From positions 1 to 64,000 of the forward strand of contig CACKBZ010000002.1 of the NCBI GenBank assembly GCA_902598525.1: DNA of 64,000 bases. Direction: 5' to 3'. This document shows positions 27,485 through 38,164 of the stretch, in pieces (the first letter of the stretch is position 1; each line of letters starts with the position of its first letter). This DNA is from an uncultured Bacteroidota bacterium (GTDB lineage: Bacteria; Bacteroidota; Bacteroidia; Flavobacteriales; Flavobacteriaceae). The notes beneath the pieces are model-generated. The model saw nothing but the letters and a program-made list of their open reading frames with translations, was not told the DNA's origin and searched no databases. Position numbers and translations under genes: made by a program.

Positions 27485-28537
27485 ATGGATAACATAGAAG
27501 AAAATGGTTCAAATGATATTCAAAGTATTAGCGAAAAAGAATTAATTCAAAGAATAACAAAATCTTTTAAAAATAAGAATAGTTCTACTAAAGTTGATAT
27601 TGGGGACGATGCTGCAATTTTAAGGTTTGAAAAATACAACTTAGCCATATCTCAAGATATTTTAGTTGAGAATGTTCATTTTGACTTATCATATGTGCCT
27701 TTAAAACATCTTGGATACAAAAGTGTAGTGGTTAATATTTCTGATATAATTTCTATGAATGTGAAACCCTCTCATGTATTAGTCTCCATAGCTGTCTCAA
27801 ACAGATTCAAAATTGATGCTATTGAAGAAATTTATGATGGTATTAAACATGCTTGTTCATATTATAGTGTTGACTTAATTGGAGGAGATACAACTTCCTC
27901 GAATAAAGGGTTAATGATATCTGTTACATGTATTGGTAATACCAACAGTGAAAAGATTACATTGAGAAAAGGAGCTAATGAAAATGATTTACTTGTAGTT
28001 TCTGGCGACCTTGGATCTGCATATATGGGGCTGCAAGTACTCGAGAGAGAAAAAAAAGTTTTTGAGGTTAATCCTAAATCTCAACCAGACCTTTCTAGCT
28101 ACAGTTATTGTATCGAGAGACAGCTAAAACCTGAGGCAAGAGTAGATATTCTTAATCATCTAAAAGAGATGAATATAAATCCTACCTCTATGATCGATAT
28201 TAGTGATGGTCTATCATCTGAAATCAACCATCTCTCAGACAATTCAGGTTTATCTTTTCATATTTATGAAGATAAAATACCTATTTCAGATGAAACCAAA
28301 AAAGTTTGTGAGGAGTTTAAAATTAGTCCAACAATTGCTGCATTAAATGGTGGTGAAGATTATGAATTATTATTTACTGTACCTAAAAGATTTAAAAAAA
28401 AAATAGAAAGTTCCGACTATTTAACAATTATTGGTTCAAGTTTGAATAAAAAAAATGATAATTGTATGATAACAAGTTTAGGTCAAAAAATAAATCTTAC
28501 AAGTTCAGGATGGGACGCATTTAAAAATGAGGGTTAA
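27485..28537 (+). CDS. thiL: Thiamine-monophosphate kinase
   Basis: 350 residues. ThiL/AIR-synthase-fold motifs: VDIGDDAAIL near 36-45, NISDIISMN (binding Mg-nucleotide), LIGGDTTSS and the C-terminal ALNGGEDYELLF. Converts thiamine monophosphate to thiamine diphosphate with ATP. No other thiamine-synthesis gene is beside it, but a TPP riboswitch sits at 49422-49499. Its stop shares a TTAA with the convergent ZIP gene. Confidence 0.95.
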   Translation: MDNIEENGSNDIQSISEKELIQRITKSFKNKNSSTKVDIGDDAAILRFEKYNLAISQDILVENVHFDLSYVPLKHLGYKSVVVNISDIISMNVKPSHVLVSIAVSNRFKIDAIEEIYDGIKHACSYYSVDLIGGDTTSSNKGLMISVTCIGNTNSEKITLRKGANENDLLVVSGDLGSAYMGLQVLEREKKVFEVNPKSQPDLSSYSYCIERQLKPEARVDILNHLKEMNINPTSMIDISDGLSSEINHLSDNSGLSFHIYEDKIPISDETKKVCEEFKISPTIAALNGGEDYELLFTVPKRFKKKIESSDYLTIIGSSLNKKNDNCMITSLGQKINLTSSGWDAFKNEG

Positions 28538-29355
28538 CCAAGAGCAACATCAAGAATCATCATTATAATAAATCCACCAATAAATCCTAAGGTTGCAACA
28601 TCGGTATATTTATCAAGCTGAGTTTCAGGGATCACTTCCTCAACTACAACAAATATCATAGCTCCTGCAGCAAATGCTAATGCATAGGGTAAAATTGGTG
28701 TAAAGAAAGTGACTGCTAATGCGCCTATAACACCTGCTATTGGCTCAACAATAGCGGATAACTGACCGTACCAGAAACTTTTAAATCTACTAATTCCTGA
28801 CCTTCTTAATGGCATTGCCACTGCTATACCTTCTGGAAAGTTTTGTAGACCAATTCCAAAAGCAAGAACTACAGCACCTGCAACAGATGCCTCTGGAATT
28901 CCAGCAGCTACTCCACCAAACAGGACACCTACAGCAAGACCCTCAGGAATATTATGTAAAGTAATTGCTAAAGTTAAAAGAGTTGTCCTTCTCCATGGGG
29001 TTTTGATTCCCTCTGCATCTTCTTCTTTAAAATTAATATGTAAATGAGGTAAAACTTTGTCAATCCCAAATATGAATAATGCTCCTAGACCAAATCCAAT
29101 TGCAGAAGGCATAACCTTAACAAACCCCTCACCAGCACTCATTTCAATTGCTGGAGAAAGTAGGCTCCAAAAACTAGCTGCTACCATAACACCACCAGTA
29201 AAGCCAAGCATACCATCTAATGCCATTCTGCTCATTGACTTAAACAAGAATACAGAGGATGCACCTAGAGCAGTTACACCCCATGTAAATAATGTTGCAT
29301 ATAATGCACCTAATACAGGGTCAATAGATGAGAAAAATTCAATTATTTGATCCAT
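28534..29355 (-). CDS. ZIP-family divalent metal transporter
   Basis: 273 residues, about eight helices. The metal-binding helices IV and V are clear: LHNIPEGLAVG and GLQNFPEGIAVAMP, and a histidine-containing loop (HLHINFKEEDAEG) lies between helices 3 and 4. Likely imports zinc, iron or manganese across the inner membrane (ZupT-like). A promoter box is present at 29385-29392. Confidence 0.92.
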   Translation of the reverse strand: MDQIIEFFSSIDPVLGALYATLFTWGVTALGASSVFLFKSMSRMALDGMLGFTGGVMVAASFWSLLSPAIEMSAGEGFVKVMPSAIGFGLGALFIFGIDKVLPHLHINFKEEDAEGIKTPWRRTTLLTLAITLHNIPEGLAVGVLFGGVAAGIPEASVAGAVVLAFGIGLQNFPEGIAVAMPLRRSGISRFKSFWYGQLSAIVEPIAGVIGALAVTFFTPILPYALAFAAGAMIFVVVEEVIPETQLDKYTDVATLGFIGGFIIMMILDVALG

Positions 29356-29384
29356 ATTTGTATATTGTTTATTCTATTTGTCTG

Positions 29385-29392
29385 CAAAAATA
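29385..29392 (-). promoter_or_regulatory. -7 promoter box TATTTTTG for the ZIP gene
   Basis: Exact TAnnTTTG match 29 bases upstream of the ZIP ATG on the minus strand. No clear -33 element. Confidence 0.4.
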
Positions 29393-29412
29393 ATAATTAG
29401 CTTCTATAACGG

Positions 29413-30588
29413 ATGAAGATTGATGAAAAATTTGATTATATAATTTGTGGAGGCGGAGCTACTGGTCTACTTCTATCTCATTCGTTAATTTCTGACAATT
29501 TTTTCAATAACAAAAGTGTTTTAATAATTGAAAAAGAACCAAAAATTGAGAATGACAAAACATTTAGTTTTTGGGATAACCAGATAAGTATACTTGATAA
29601 AATAGTTCATAAATCATGGGAAAGAGCAGAATTTAAAGACTCTGAATTTACTAGCTCGTTCAATCTTGATCCATACAAATACAAAATGGTGAGGTCTGAT
29701 AAGTTCTATGCATTTATGAAAAAAAAAATTGATAAAGCTTCAAATTTTACTTATTTGAATGCTAGTGTTAATAATATTATTCAGGAATCCGATATAAATT
29801 ATATTGAAACTGATAAAGGAAGTTTTCAATGTTCAATTGCTTTTTCAAGTATTTACAATCCAGAAGAATTTGATTTCAAGAAATACCCACTTATAAAGCA
29901 GCACTTTCTTGGATGGACAATTGAAACCCAAGAAGATTTTTTTGATGAAGATAAAATAAGATTTATGGATTTTAGTGTTGACCAACACCAAGAAATTAGG
30001 TTTATGTATGTATTACCCTTTTCTAAAAAAAGTGCTCTTTTCGAATATACTTATTTTGGTGGTGAAGTAATGAAGAATTCAGATTATGAAAAAGAGATAA
30101 AAAAGTATCTTGATAGAGAGGGAATTACAAAATATGAAATATCGGAGAAAGAAAAGGGATTAATTCCTATGACTTGTTACCCTTTTTTTAATGCAAATAC
30201 AGATAGTTTTGTCAAAATTGGAACTTCTGGTGGTTGGACAAAACCAAGCACTGGTTATACTATTAAAAACTCAATTGAAAAAATTGATATGATTCTTAAA
30301 TTTATAAAAGAAGATAAGCCATTATCAAAACTAAGATTTAAGAGCAGATTTTGGTATTATGATGTTTTATTTTTAGATGTACTTGTTGATTCAAAAGGAA
30401 AAGGAAGTCGGGTTTTTTCTGATCTATTTAGAAATAATGACCCGCTATTACTTTTTAAATTTCTTGGTGAGAAAACGAATATTTTTGAAGAGATTAGAAT
30501 TTTTGTATCAGTAAATATTATGACTTTTGTAAAGTCTCTGATAAAGAGGGTTAAATCTGTCTATCTAAAAGATTTCTTGAAAAATTAA
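29413..30588 (+). CDS. crtY: Lycopene beta-cyclase (CrtY-type)
   Basis: 391 residues. N-terminal FAD-binding [13 protein letters not shown] (about 10-22) and TFSFWDN as in CrtY-type cyclases, then GWTIET and a distal [14 protein letters not shown]. Cyclises lycopene ends to make beta-carotene at the membrane; product use (zeaxanthin or retinal for a rhodopsin) is not visible here. The 3' end overlaps a convergent prenyl synthase gene by 38 bases, the largest convergent overlap in the window. Confidence 0.93.
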   Translation: MKIDEKFDYIICGGGATGLLLSHSLISDNFFNNKSVLIIEKEPKIENDKTFSFWDNQISILDKIVHKSWERAEFKDSEFTSSFNLDPYKYKMVRSDKFYAFMKKKIDKASNFTYLNASVNNIIQESDINYIETDKGSFQCSIAFSSIYNPEEFDFKKYPLIKQHFLGWTIETQEDFFDEDKIRFMDFSVDQHQEIRFMYVLPFSKKSALFEYTYFGGEVMKNSDYEKEIKKYLDREGITKYEISEKEKGLIPMTCYPFFNANTDSFVKIGTSGGWTKPSTGYTIKNSIEKIDMILKFIKEDKPLSKLRFKSRFWYYDVLFLDVLVDSKGKGSRVFSDLFRNNDPLLLFKFLGEKTNIFEEIRIFVSVNIMTFVKSLIKRVKSVYLKDFLKN

Positions 30589-31516
30589 GTATCTTATCCT
30601 TTTTGTTTGTATCAATTTCTAGTTGATTTATATTTTTAGAAGCTTTATTTGAATATTCTTTTACTTTTTGCTTAAGATAATCAACAGATCCAGAATCTTC
30701 ATAGAAAGTTTTAATTGTACTAATCTTTAACTCTTCACTTAACTCATCAGAGTAAAACACCTTTTCAAATTCTTCTCTTTGGTTTTTACTTAAATTTTTA
30801 ATTGTATGTATATATAGTAATGTCTTCTTTTTTTCAATAATATCTCCTCCAATTCTTTTTCCAAATTTTTTTTCATCGCCAAAGCAGTCGAGGAAATCAT
30901 CCTCTAACTGAAAAGCAATTCCAAGATTTAATCCTACTTCATACAATATTTGCTTGTTTACATCTTTTGTGTTTGAAACGATACCTCCAAATTTGTATGC
31001 ACAAGCAATAAGTTCAGCTGTTTTATTTTGAATCATCTCAAAATATTTTTCTTCATCTACAAGATTTTGACTAGAAAAATCAATATCATATTGCTGACCC
31101 TCACACAAAAGTCTTGAAGTCTCGATAAGCTGTTTAGATAATTCTAAATATATTAAGTCATCATATTTTTTTAGAAACTCGTAAGACATTATTAGCATTA
31201 CGTCTCCGGATAAAATTCCTGTATTTATATCCCATTTTGTGTGGATAGTTTTTTTACCCCTTCGCATTAATGAGTTATCCATTATATCGTCATGGGCCAA
31301 AGTAAAATTGTGAAATATCTCAAGAGAAGCAGATGCGGGTAGAGCTTTTATTGAATCATGTGATAAAATATCAGAAACACTCATAGTAATTATAGGCCTT
31401 AGTCTTTTACCTCCAGATTCAAGAATGTATTTAACGGGCTGATACAGATTTGTTGGATCAGAGTGAAGCAATTCTGATTTTAGAAAACTTTCAAAATTTG
31501 TAATCAAATCTTTCAT
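30551..31516 (-). CDS. Polyprenyl (probably geranylgeranyl) diphosphate synthase
   Basis: 321 residues. GGKRLRP at 35-41, first aspartate-rich motif D76-D-I-M-D80 and second motif QLEDDFLD. Short-chain trans-prenyltransferase; next to lycopene cyclase, a GGPP synthase feeding carotenoids is the most likely role, though octaprenyl-type activity cannot be excluded. No carotenoid phytoene synthase or desaturase lies in the window. Confidence 0.92.
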   Translation of the reverse strand: MKDLITNFESFLKSELLHSDPTNLYQPVKYILESGGKRLRPIITMSVSDILSHDSIKALPASASLEIFHNFTLAHDDIMDNSLMRRGKKTIHTKWDINTGILSGDVMLIMSYEFLKKYDDLIYLELSKQLIETSRLLCEGQQYDIDFSSQNLVDEEKYFEMIQNKTAELIACAYKFGGIVSNTKDVNKQILYEVGLNLGIAFQLEDDFLDCFGDEKKFGKRIGGDIIEKKKTLLYIHTIKNLSKNQREEFEKVFYSDELSEELKISTIKTFYEDSGSVDYLKQKVKEYSNKASKNINQLEIDTNKKDKILNFSRNLLDRQI

Positions 31517-31587
31517 TAATGAAATACAATAATAAATATACTATTTAATTAATTGTTAATTTTTTATTAATCATTTGTTTAGTTCAT

Positions 31588-32229
31588 ATGTTTAAGTTTA
31601 TTTTGTGCTCCAATAATATTGTGGACAATAATTATTCAAATACAGAAATTAAAATTAAAGATGCTGCTAAATCACTTTTTTTAAAAAAAGGATATAGCGC
31701 AACTACCACTAGGGATATTGCTAGAGAATCTGATATCAATCTAGCAATGTTAAATTATTATTTCAGAAGTAAGAGAAGGTTATTCGAAATAATAATGTTT
31801 GAGACCTTATATGAATTTCTTAGTAAAATGGTTGAAGTTTATAATGATGAGAAGACTTCACTTGAACAAAAACTAAAACTATGTTCTGAAAAATATATAG
31901 ATATGATTATTGCTGAGCCTTTACTTCCAACTTTTGTTTTAAATGAATTAAAAAATAACCCTACATCTTTCTTAAAAATGCCTACAACAAAAATGATAAT
32001 GAAGTCAAATTTTGTAGCTCAATATCAAGAGGGGATAAAAAAAGGTATTTATAGAAAGGTTGATCCCATTCATTTTGTGACTAATGTTTTAAGTGTAATT
32101 GTTTTTCCATTTATGTGTAGTCCAATAATTATGAAGATTGAAAATCTCTCCAAAAAGGATTTTAACATAATGATGACCGAAAGAAAAAAATTAATTCCAG
32201 CTTGGATAATTCAAATGATAAAAAAATGA
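31588..32229 (+). CDS. TetR-family regulator of the adjacent efflux operon
   Basis: 213 residues. TetR helix-turn-helix: IKDAAKSLFLKKGYSATTTRDIARESDINLAMLNYYFRSKRRLFE at about 24-68. The C-terminal ligand domain is unlike named subfamilies. About 12 residues before the HTH look non-conserved, and an in-frame GTG at 31621 may be the real start. The stop overlaps the tolC-like ATG (ATGA), so it is co-transcribed with the pump and probably controls the operon. Confidence 0.92.
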   Translation: MFKFILCSNNIVDNNYSNTEIKIKDAAKSLFLKKGYSATTTRDIARESDINLAMLNYYFRSKRRLFEIIMFETLYEFLSKMVEVYNDEKTSLEQKLKLCSEKYIDMIIAEPLLPTFVLNELKNNPTSFLKMPTTKMIMKSNFVAQYQEGIKKGIYRKVDPIHFVTNVLSVIVFPFMCSPIIMKIENLSKKDFNIMMTERKKLIPAWIIQMIKK

Positions 32230-33551
32230 GAAAACTATTATTAATAATATTTTTTAGCTCAACAGTGTTGGCTCAAGATAACTTACTAAGCTTAAGTTTA
32301 GAAGAGGCAGTTGAATACGGTATTGAAAATAATAGAAATTTAAAAAATGCTGAAAGAGAGATTCAAATGGCATTCAAAGAGAGATGGAAGACAATTGCAA
32401 TCGGACTTCCAAATGTTTCGTTGGAATTAAATTACTTGAATAATCTTGAGCTTCAAACATCACTTATACCAGCTGAATTTTTTGGAGGTGAAAAAGGAGA
32501 TTTTTCTGAGATTCAATTCGGAACTGAACAGTCTGCAATTGGCTCAGTTAGAATGGAGCAATTACTTTTTGATGGCTCATGGTTAGTTGGACTAGACTAT
32601 AGTAAAATCTATTTAGCTGGATCTGAAAACTTTTATGAAAAAACCTTTCTTCAAGTAAGAGAGTCAATAGTCAAACTATATAGTTTAGTAGTAACTCTTA
32701 ATGAAGGAATAGTCTTATTGGAAAATAACTTGGAAAACTTCAAAAAAGATTTGTTTGAAATAACACAGTTATATGAAAATGGTTTTGAAGAAGTTGAAAA
32801 TGTTGAGCAAATTAAAATAACCCTAGCTCAAGCTGAACTTTCACTTCTTCAAACAAAAAAAACTCAGGAAAACCAACTTAATTTATTAAAATTAATTTTA
32901 GGAATAAACCTAGAAGATGAGTTAATACTAACAACTTCAATTAATGATTTTATTGCAAAAAATATAATTTTTGCAAATTCAATAGAAAGTTTTAGCACTG
33001 ATAAAAATATTGATGTAAAGATTTCCCAAAATTTATTTGATACCAAAAAAATAGAATACAGACTGGAAAAATCTAAGCAACTTCCAAAACTTTCAGGTTT
33101 TATAAGTGGAACTTACACAGGATATAACAATGAATTTGATTTTACCAACAAAGCACAGAATTGGTTTGGATCATCTGTTTTTGGAGTAAAGTTTGAACTC
33201 CCCCTTACTAATGCGAATAAGTTAAATGTATCATCCCAAAAAGCTAAAATTGCAATGGATCAGGCCGCAACAAATCTTGAGGAGCAAAAAGAGAAGACAT
33301 TTGCAGAAGTCCAACAAAAATTGAACGATTATCAACTTGCTGTTGAATCCCTTAGTGTTAATGAAAAAAATATGATATTATCAATGTCAATTGAAGAGAA
33401 GAACTCTATAAAGTTTTTTGAAGGTTTAGTAACATCTTTTGAACTTAGGCAGGCTCAACTCCAACTATTGGATTCTCAACAAAAATATTTGAATTCAGTT
33501 TTAGAAATTATATCGGTTAAAACAGAATTAGAAACATTATACAACAATTAA
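32226..33551 (+). CDS. TolC-family outer membrane efflux protein
   Basis: 441 residues from the ATG at 32226, preferred over a TTG eight codons upstream because the ATG opens a proper signal peptide (MRKLLLIIFFSSTVLAQ). Two repeats of an outer membrane efflux protein domain with long helices; EEAVEYGIENNRNLKNAEREI is typical. Forms the outer membrane channel of the tripartite pump encoded downstream. Confidence 0.93.
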   Translation: MRKLLLIIFFSSTVLAQDNLLSLSLEEAVEYGIENNRNLKNAEREIQMAFKERWKTIAIGLPNVSLELNYLNNLELQTSLIPAEFFGGEKGDFSEIQFGTEQSAIGSVRMEQLLFDGSWLVGLDYSKIYLAGSENFYEKTFLQVRESIVKLYSLVVTLNEGIVLLENNLENFKKDLFEITQLYENGFEEVENVEQIKITLAQAELSLLQTKKTQENQLNLLKLILGINLEDELILTTSINDFIAKNIIFANSIESFSTDKNIDVKISQNLFDTKKIEYRLEKSKQLPKLSGFISGTYTGYNNEFDFTNKAQNWFGSSVFGVKFELPLTNANKLNVSSQKAKIAMDQAATNLEEQKEKTFAEVQQKLNDYQLAVESLSVNEKNMILSMSIEEKNSIKFFEGLVTSFELRQAQLQLLDSQQKYLNSVLEIISVKTELETLYNN

Positions 33552-33553
33552 TC

Positions 33554-34717
33554 ATGAATAAAATTTTTACCCTTTTACTAATCATAATAATAAGTGGATG
33601 TAACTCTTCTAGAAATGCATCAATTGAGTCATTAATTGAATCAGGAAATCTAGACGAACTTAAAAAAAGAAAGAAAGAATACGTTGATGCAATGAACACT
33701 ATGAAGGTTGAACTTAACGAGATAAATAATGGAATTTCATTATTAGATGAAAATGAAAGACTTACACTTGTATCAAAATATGAAATTCAACAGACTGTTT
33801 TTAATACTTATATCGAAGCACAGGCAAACCTAAAAACTAGAAAAAATGTAATTATACTTCCCGAGTTTCAAGGTACGCTAGAAAAAGTATTGGTTCGCGA
33901 GGGTCAAAAAGTAATAAAAGGCCAGCTTTTAGCTGAAATCAATGATTCAGGTCTTAATGAACAATATGAACAGATGATTATCCAAGCTGATTTTGCTAAG
34001 GAGAATTTTGAAAGAACTAAAAGATTATGGGATAAAAATATTGGCTCTGAAATGCAATATTTAAAAAGTAAAACAGATTATGAAGCAAGCATAAAAATTG
34101 TTGAGCAAATGAAAGATAGACTTTCAAAAACAAAAATATATGCTCCGTTTAGTGGAGAAATAGATGAGATTATTTCTAATGTTGGATCTAATTTAATACC
34201 AGGTGTTTCCCAGATTCTTAGATTGGTAAATCTAGATAGAATTTACGCAGAGTCTTTCGTTTCTGAAAAATATATCTCATTTATTAATGAGGGCACTGAA
34301 GCAATTGTTAAGATACCACTATTGAATATGGAAATAGAGTCCTTAGTCAATCAAACAGGTAACTTTATAAATCCAAGTAATAGGACATTTAGAATTGAAG
34401 TCCCTATGGAGAACTTTGATAATAGAATTAAGCAAAACCTTGATGCTAAAATCAAAATTAACATATACAAAAAAAATGATGCTATAGTAATTCCACTAAG
34501 AATTGTTAGAGAAGATGCTCTTGGCAAAAATTTTGTCTATGTAATGAATGAGGACAACAAAGATGGAGTTTATCTGACCTCTAAGCAATATATCATACTT
34601 GGAAATAAGAGTGAAGACAAAGTTGAAGTTATAGAGGGTCTTAATTTAGGAGACATAGTCGTTTTAGAAGGAGCATATAGTGTAGAGGATTCCCAAAGAG
34701 TAAAGCTTATAGACTAG
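33554..34717 (+). CDS. HlyD/RND membrane fusion lipoprotein
   Basis: 387 residues. Lipoprotein signal ending IIIISGC (C near 16), a coiled-coil stretch, and the barrel-sandwich hybrid halves GTLEKVLVREGQKVIKGQLLAEI and KIYAPFSGEIDEI, then beta-barrel and membrane-proximal domains. Periplasmic adaptor linking RND transporter and TolC. Starts 2 bases after the TolC gene. Confidence 0.94.
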   Translation: MNKIFTLLLIIIISGCNSSRNASIESLIESGNLDELKKRKKEYVDAMNTMKVELNEINNGISLLDENERLTLVSKYEIQQTVFNTYIEAQANLKTRKNVIILPEFQGTLEKVLVREGQKVIKGQLLAEINDSGLNEQYEQMIIQADFAKENFERTKRLWDKNIGSEMQYLKSKTDYEASIKIVEQMKDRLSKTKIYAPFSGEIDEIISNVGSNLIPGVSQILRLVNLDRIYAESFVSEKYISFINEGTEAIVKIPLLNMEIESLVNQTGNFINPSNRTFRIEVPMENFDNRIKQNLDAKIKINIYKKNDAIVIPLRIVREDALGKNFVYVMNEDNKDGVYLTSKQYIILGNKSEDKVEVIEGLNLGDIVVLEGAYSVEDSQRVKLID

Positions 34718-34718
34718 G

Positions 34719-37700
34719 ATGGATAAAAAAAATAAAGAATTTTTTCTTTCAAGCTGGGCAATTAATAATAAGACTATTATTTATGTTTTAATGACTATTT
34801 TTTTAGTCTCAGGTATTACAGCATACAAAACTATGCCCCGAGAGTTATTCCCAGAAATTAATTCCTCAAATATTTTTGTAACAACTATTTTTCCTGGAAA
34901 CAACGCTGAAGAAATTGAAAAGTTAATAACAGACCCATTAGAACAAGAAATTAAAGGTGTTATTGGGCTCATTGAGATTGAATCAACATCAAGTGAAGGT
35001 ATTTCAATTATAAACATAGAATTTGATGATGACATACCTACTGAAGTTGCAAGGCTAAGAGTAAAAGATTTAGTAGATAATGTAACTGTAGGTGACGATT
35101 GGCCAACTTTTAATAATGCTAAAGTTGATCCCAATATTTTTGAGTTTGATATAGCTGAAAGATTCCCTGTACTAAATATCAGTTTAGTTGGAGACTATAA
35201 GGTTGAAGAATTAAAAGAATATGCAGAGTATCTTGATACTAGAATTGAAAGGCTACCTGAAGTTAAAACTGTAGAGGTTAGAGGCATACAGGACTTTGAA
35301 GTTGAAATTGCTGTAAATCCCTACCAAATGAAAGCTACTAAAACAAGTTTTAGTAATATTATAAATGCAATATCGCAGGAAAATATTACAGTTTCGGCAG
35401 GTAGTTTAATTTCAGATGGACAAAGAAGGAATGTAAAAATAATTGGAGAAGTGTCTGATCCAAAAGAACTAAATAGACTCATAGTTAAAAGAGACGATGG
35501 TCCTGTTTATCTTCAAGATGTTGCATTGGTTAGTTTTAAGGAAAAAGAAGCAACATCATTTACTAGATCATTTGACCAAAAGACCGTTATGCTTGAGGTT
35601 GTAAAAAGAGGTGGTGAAAATGCAATTTTTGCATCAAATTCAATTCAAAAAATTATAAAAGAAGCAAAAGAGAACTTTTTACCTGAAAATCTTGATGTAG
35701 TTATTCAAAATGATCAATCCGAGTATACAATTAACTCAGTTAATGATTTAATGAATAATTTAATCTTTGGAATAATTTTAGTTGTAACTGTTTTAACATT
35801 TTTTCTTGGCCTTAGAAATGCCCTTTTTGTTGGGTTTGCAATTCCAATGTCCATGTTTATGTCACTAGTAATTTTATCAGCTTTTGGATTCACTTTAAAT
35901 AGGATGGTTTTATTTGGACTAGTAATGGGTCTTGGTCTTCTAGTAGATAATGGTATCGTGGTAGTAGAGAACATATACAGACTAATGTCTAGAGAAGGTT
36001 TATCAAGAGTTCAAGCTGCAAAATTAGGTATTGGTGAAGTTGCCCTTCCAATTATCGTATCTACAGCTACTACAATTGCTGCATTCATACCTCTTGGCAC
36101 TTGGCCTGGAACACTTGGTGAATTTATGATATACTTCCCTATTACACTTTCTGCTATTCTAGGATCATCATTGATAGTTGCTATTTTTTTCAATTCAATG
36201 TTAGTGTCAAGTTTTATGGATTTAAGTGAGCGAGAAATTAGTAGAACAAATCTTATGAAAATGACATATATTCTTGGAGGGCTTGCCATAGTTTTTGTAT
36301 TATTTAAAGACACTAGAGCAATAGGATCACTTCTTGTGTTTATATGTTTTTTATTTTGGGCTTACAAGTATGTTATTAAGAACTCAGCTGTAAAATTTCA
36401 AAATACATTGTTGGTGAAATTGGAAAATAGATATAACGAATTTCTATCATTTGCTCTTGCAGGATTTAGACCTTATTTATTCTTGCTTGGAACGATTTCT
36501 TTATTCTTTATTTCAATTTTACTAATGGCTATATTTCCGCCTAAAGTTGAATTTTTTCCTGACAATGAACCCCAACAAATACTCGTTTATTTAGAGTATC
36601 CTGAAGGTACAGATATTAAGAAAACAAATGAAACTTCAATGCTAATTGAATCAGAGATTTACAAAGTAGTAAATGACTCAAAGTATATCGATAATGGCTA
36701 TAACTTTTTAGTTGAGTCTGCTATATCTCAAGTAGGAGAGGGTGCTGGAAATCCTGAGACAGATGCTGGTGGTACAGGTGAAATTCCTCATAAAGCCTTG
36801 ATTACAATGACAATGCGAGAATTCAAATTTAGAAGAGGAATGTCAAGTGAAGAATTAAGAAAGGAGATTCAAGTTGAATTAATTGAAAAGTTTCCAGGAA
36901 TTGCTATTTCAGTAGAAAAAGATTCTCAAGGACCTCCAGGAGGATACCCGGTAAACATTGAGATCTACGGAGAGGATTACGAACAATTAATTGAAACTGC
37001 AATTTCAATGAAGAATTATTTAAATCAGGAGAATATTGAGGGAATAGAACAACTAAAAATTGATGTAAGTAGGAGTAAGCCCGGTCTTGAATTTAATGTA
37101 GATAGAGAAAAAGCTGGTGAACTGGGAATTCCTACTGGACTGGTTGGACAAACAATTAGGAATTCAATAATTGGATCCAAAGCAGGAATATATAAGTTGA
37201 GAGGTGAAGATTATGAGATTAATGTAAGGTTAGATGAAGAATATAGAAATAATATAAACTCTATTATTAATCAGAATATTGTTTTTAGAGACCAATCAAC
37301 TGGTAAGACAAAGGAGGTTCCAATCGCATCGATTGTTGATCAAAATAATATTACATCATTTAGTGCAATCAAACATATTGATCTTCAAAGAGTAGTTACT
37401 TTATATTCATCAATACTTGCTGGATCGAATGCAAATGAGATTGTTAATACTGCTGAAATTGCTTTGTCTGGATATGAAGCGCCACAGGGTGTAGAATATA
37501 GATTTACAGGAGAAATTAAACAACAATCTGAAAATCAAGAATTTTTATCAGGAGCTCTTTTAACAGGAATAGCATTAATTATTTTATTACTTGTATTTCA
37601 ATTTAACTCAATATCAAAACCATTTATTGTTCTTGCATCAATTGTGTTAAGCTTTACTGGAGTATTCATGGGTATAATAATTTTTAATTTGACATTTAGC

Positions 37701-38144
37701 ATACTTATGACTATGCTTGGGATAATTTCTCTTACTGGAATTATTGTAAATAATGCTGTTGTGTTAATAGATTATACTCAACTATTATTTGATAGAAAGA
37801 AAATAGATTTAAATATGTCAAAAGATGAAATAATTGACAAGGTGACAGCAATGGAACTTGTTAAAACAGCAGGTAAAGCAAGACTTAAACCTGTTTTACT
37901 TACTGCTATAACAACTATTTTTGGATTGATTCCACTTGCAGTTGGTTTAAATATTGATTTCTTTTCTCTTTTTGCTAATTGGAATCCAAATGTTTACCTA
38001 GGTGGAGATAATGTTATTTTTTGGGGACCTCTTGCTTGGACCGTAATTTTTGGAATAACATTTGCAACTTTTCTTACTTTGATTATAGTCCCATCTATGT
38101 ATTATATAATACATCTTGCCAGAATTAAACTAAAAAATATCTAG
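34719..38144 (+). CDS. RND-family efflux transporter, AcrB/HAE1 type
   Basis: 1141 residues, slightly longer than AcrB. Twelve membrane helices in two halves with two large periplasmic loops. Helix 4 carries a GLLVDNGIVVVENIYR stretch with the aspartate of the proton relay. The second half has the equivalent GIIVNNAVVLIDYTQ. Exports drugs, metals or membrane-active compounds using proton motive force. Substrate not deducible. Starts 1 base after the adaptor. Confidence 0.95.
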   Translation: MDKKNKEFFLSSWAINNKTIIYVLMTIFLVSGITAYKTMPRELFPEINSSNIFVTTIFPGNNAEEIEKLITDPLEQEIKGVIGLIEIESTSSEGISIINIEFDDDIPTEVARLRVKDLVDNVTVGDDWPTFNNAKVDPNIFEFDIAERFPVLNISLVGDYKVEELKEYAEYLDTRIERLPEVKTVEVRGIQDFEVEIAVNPYQMKATKTSFSNIINAISQENITVSAGSLISDGQRRNVKIIGEVSDPKELNRLIVKRDDGPVYLQDVALVSFKEKEATSFTRSFDQKTVMLEVVKRGGENAIFASNSIQKIIKEAKENFLPENLDVVIQNDQSEYTINSVNDLMNNLIFGIILVVTVLTFFLGLRNALFVGFAIPMSMFMSLVILSAFGFTLNRMVLFGLVMGLGLLVDNGIVVVENIYRLMSREGLSRVQAAKLGIGEVALPIIVSTATTIAAFIPLGTWPGTLGEFMIYFPITLSAILGSSLIVAIFFNSMLVSSFMDLSEREISRTNLMKMTYILGGLAIVFVLFKDTRAIGSLLVFICFLFWAYKYVIKNSAVKFQNTLLVKLENRYNEFLSFALAGFRPYLFLLGTISLFFISILLMAIFPPKVEFFPDNEPQQILVYLEYPEGTDIKKTNETSMLIESEIYKVVNDSKYIDNGYNFLVESAISQVGEGAGNPETDAGGTGEIPHKALITMTMREFKFRRGMSSEELRKEIQVELIEKFPGIAISVEKDSQGPPGGYPVNIEIYGEDYEQLIETAISMKNYLNQENIEGIEQLKIDVSRSKPGLEFNVDREKAGELGIPTGLVGQTIRNSIIGSKAGIYKLRGEDYEINVRLDEEYRNNINSIINQNIVFRDQSTGKTKEVPIASIVDQNNITSFSAIKHIDLQRVVTLYSSILAGSNANEIVNTAEIALSGYEAPQGVEYRFTGEIKQQSENQEFLSGALLTGIALIILLLVFQFNSISKPFIVLASIVLSFTGVFMGIIIFNLTFSILMTMLGIISLTGIIVNNAVVLIDYTQLLFDRKKIDLNMSKDEIIDKVTAMELVKTAGKARLKPVLLTAITTIFGLIPLAVGLNIDFFSLFANWNPNVYLGGDNVIFWGPLAWTVIFGITFATFLTLIIVPSMYYIIHLARIKLKNI

Positions 38145-38164
38145 TTATATTTACATAATAATTT

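Noticed and set aside
32202-32225. Longer tolC-like start at TTG 32202
   Set aside because: Would place eight polar residues before a clean signal peptide; the ATG at 32226 overlaps the TetR stop as ATGA.
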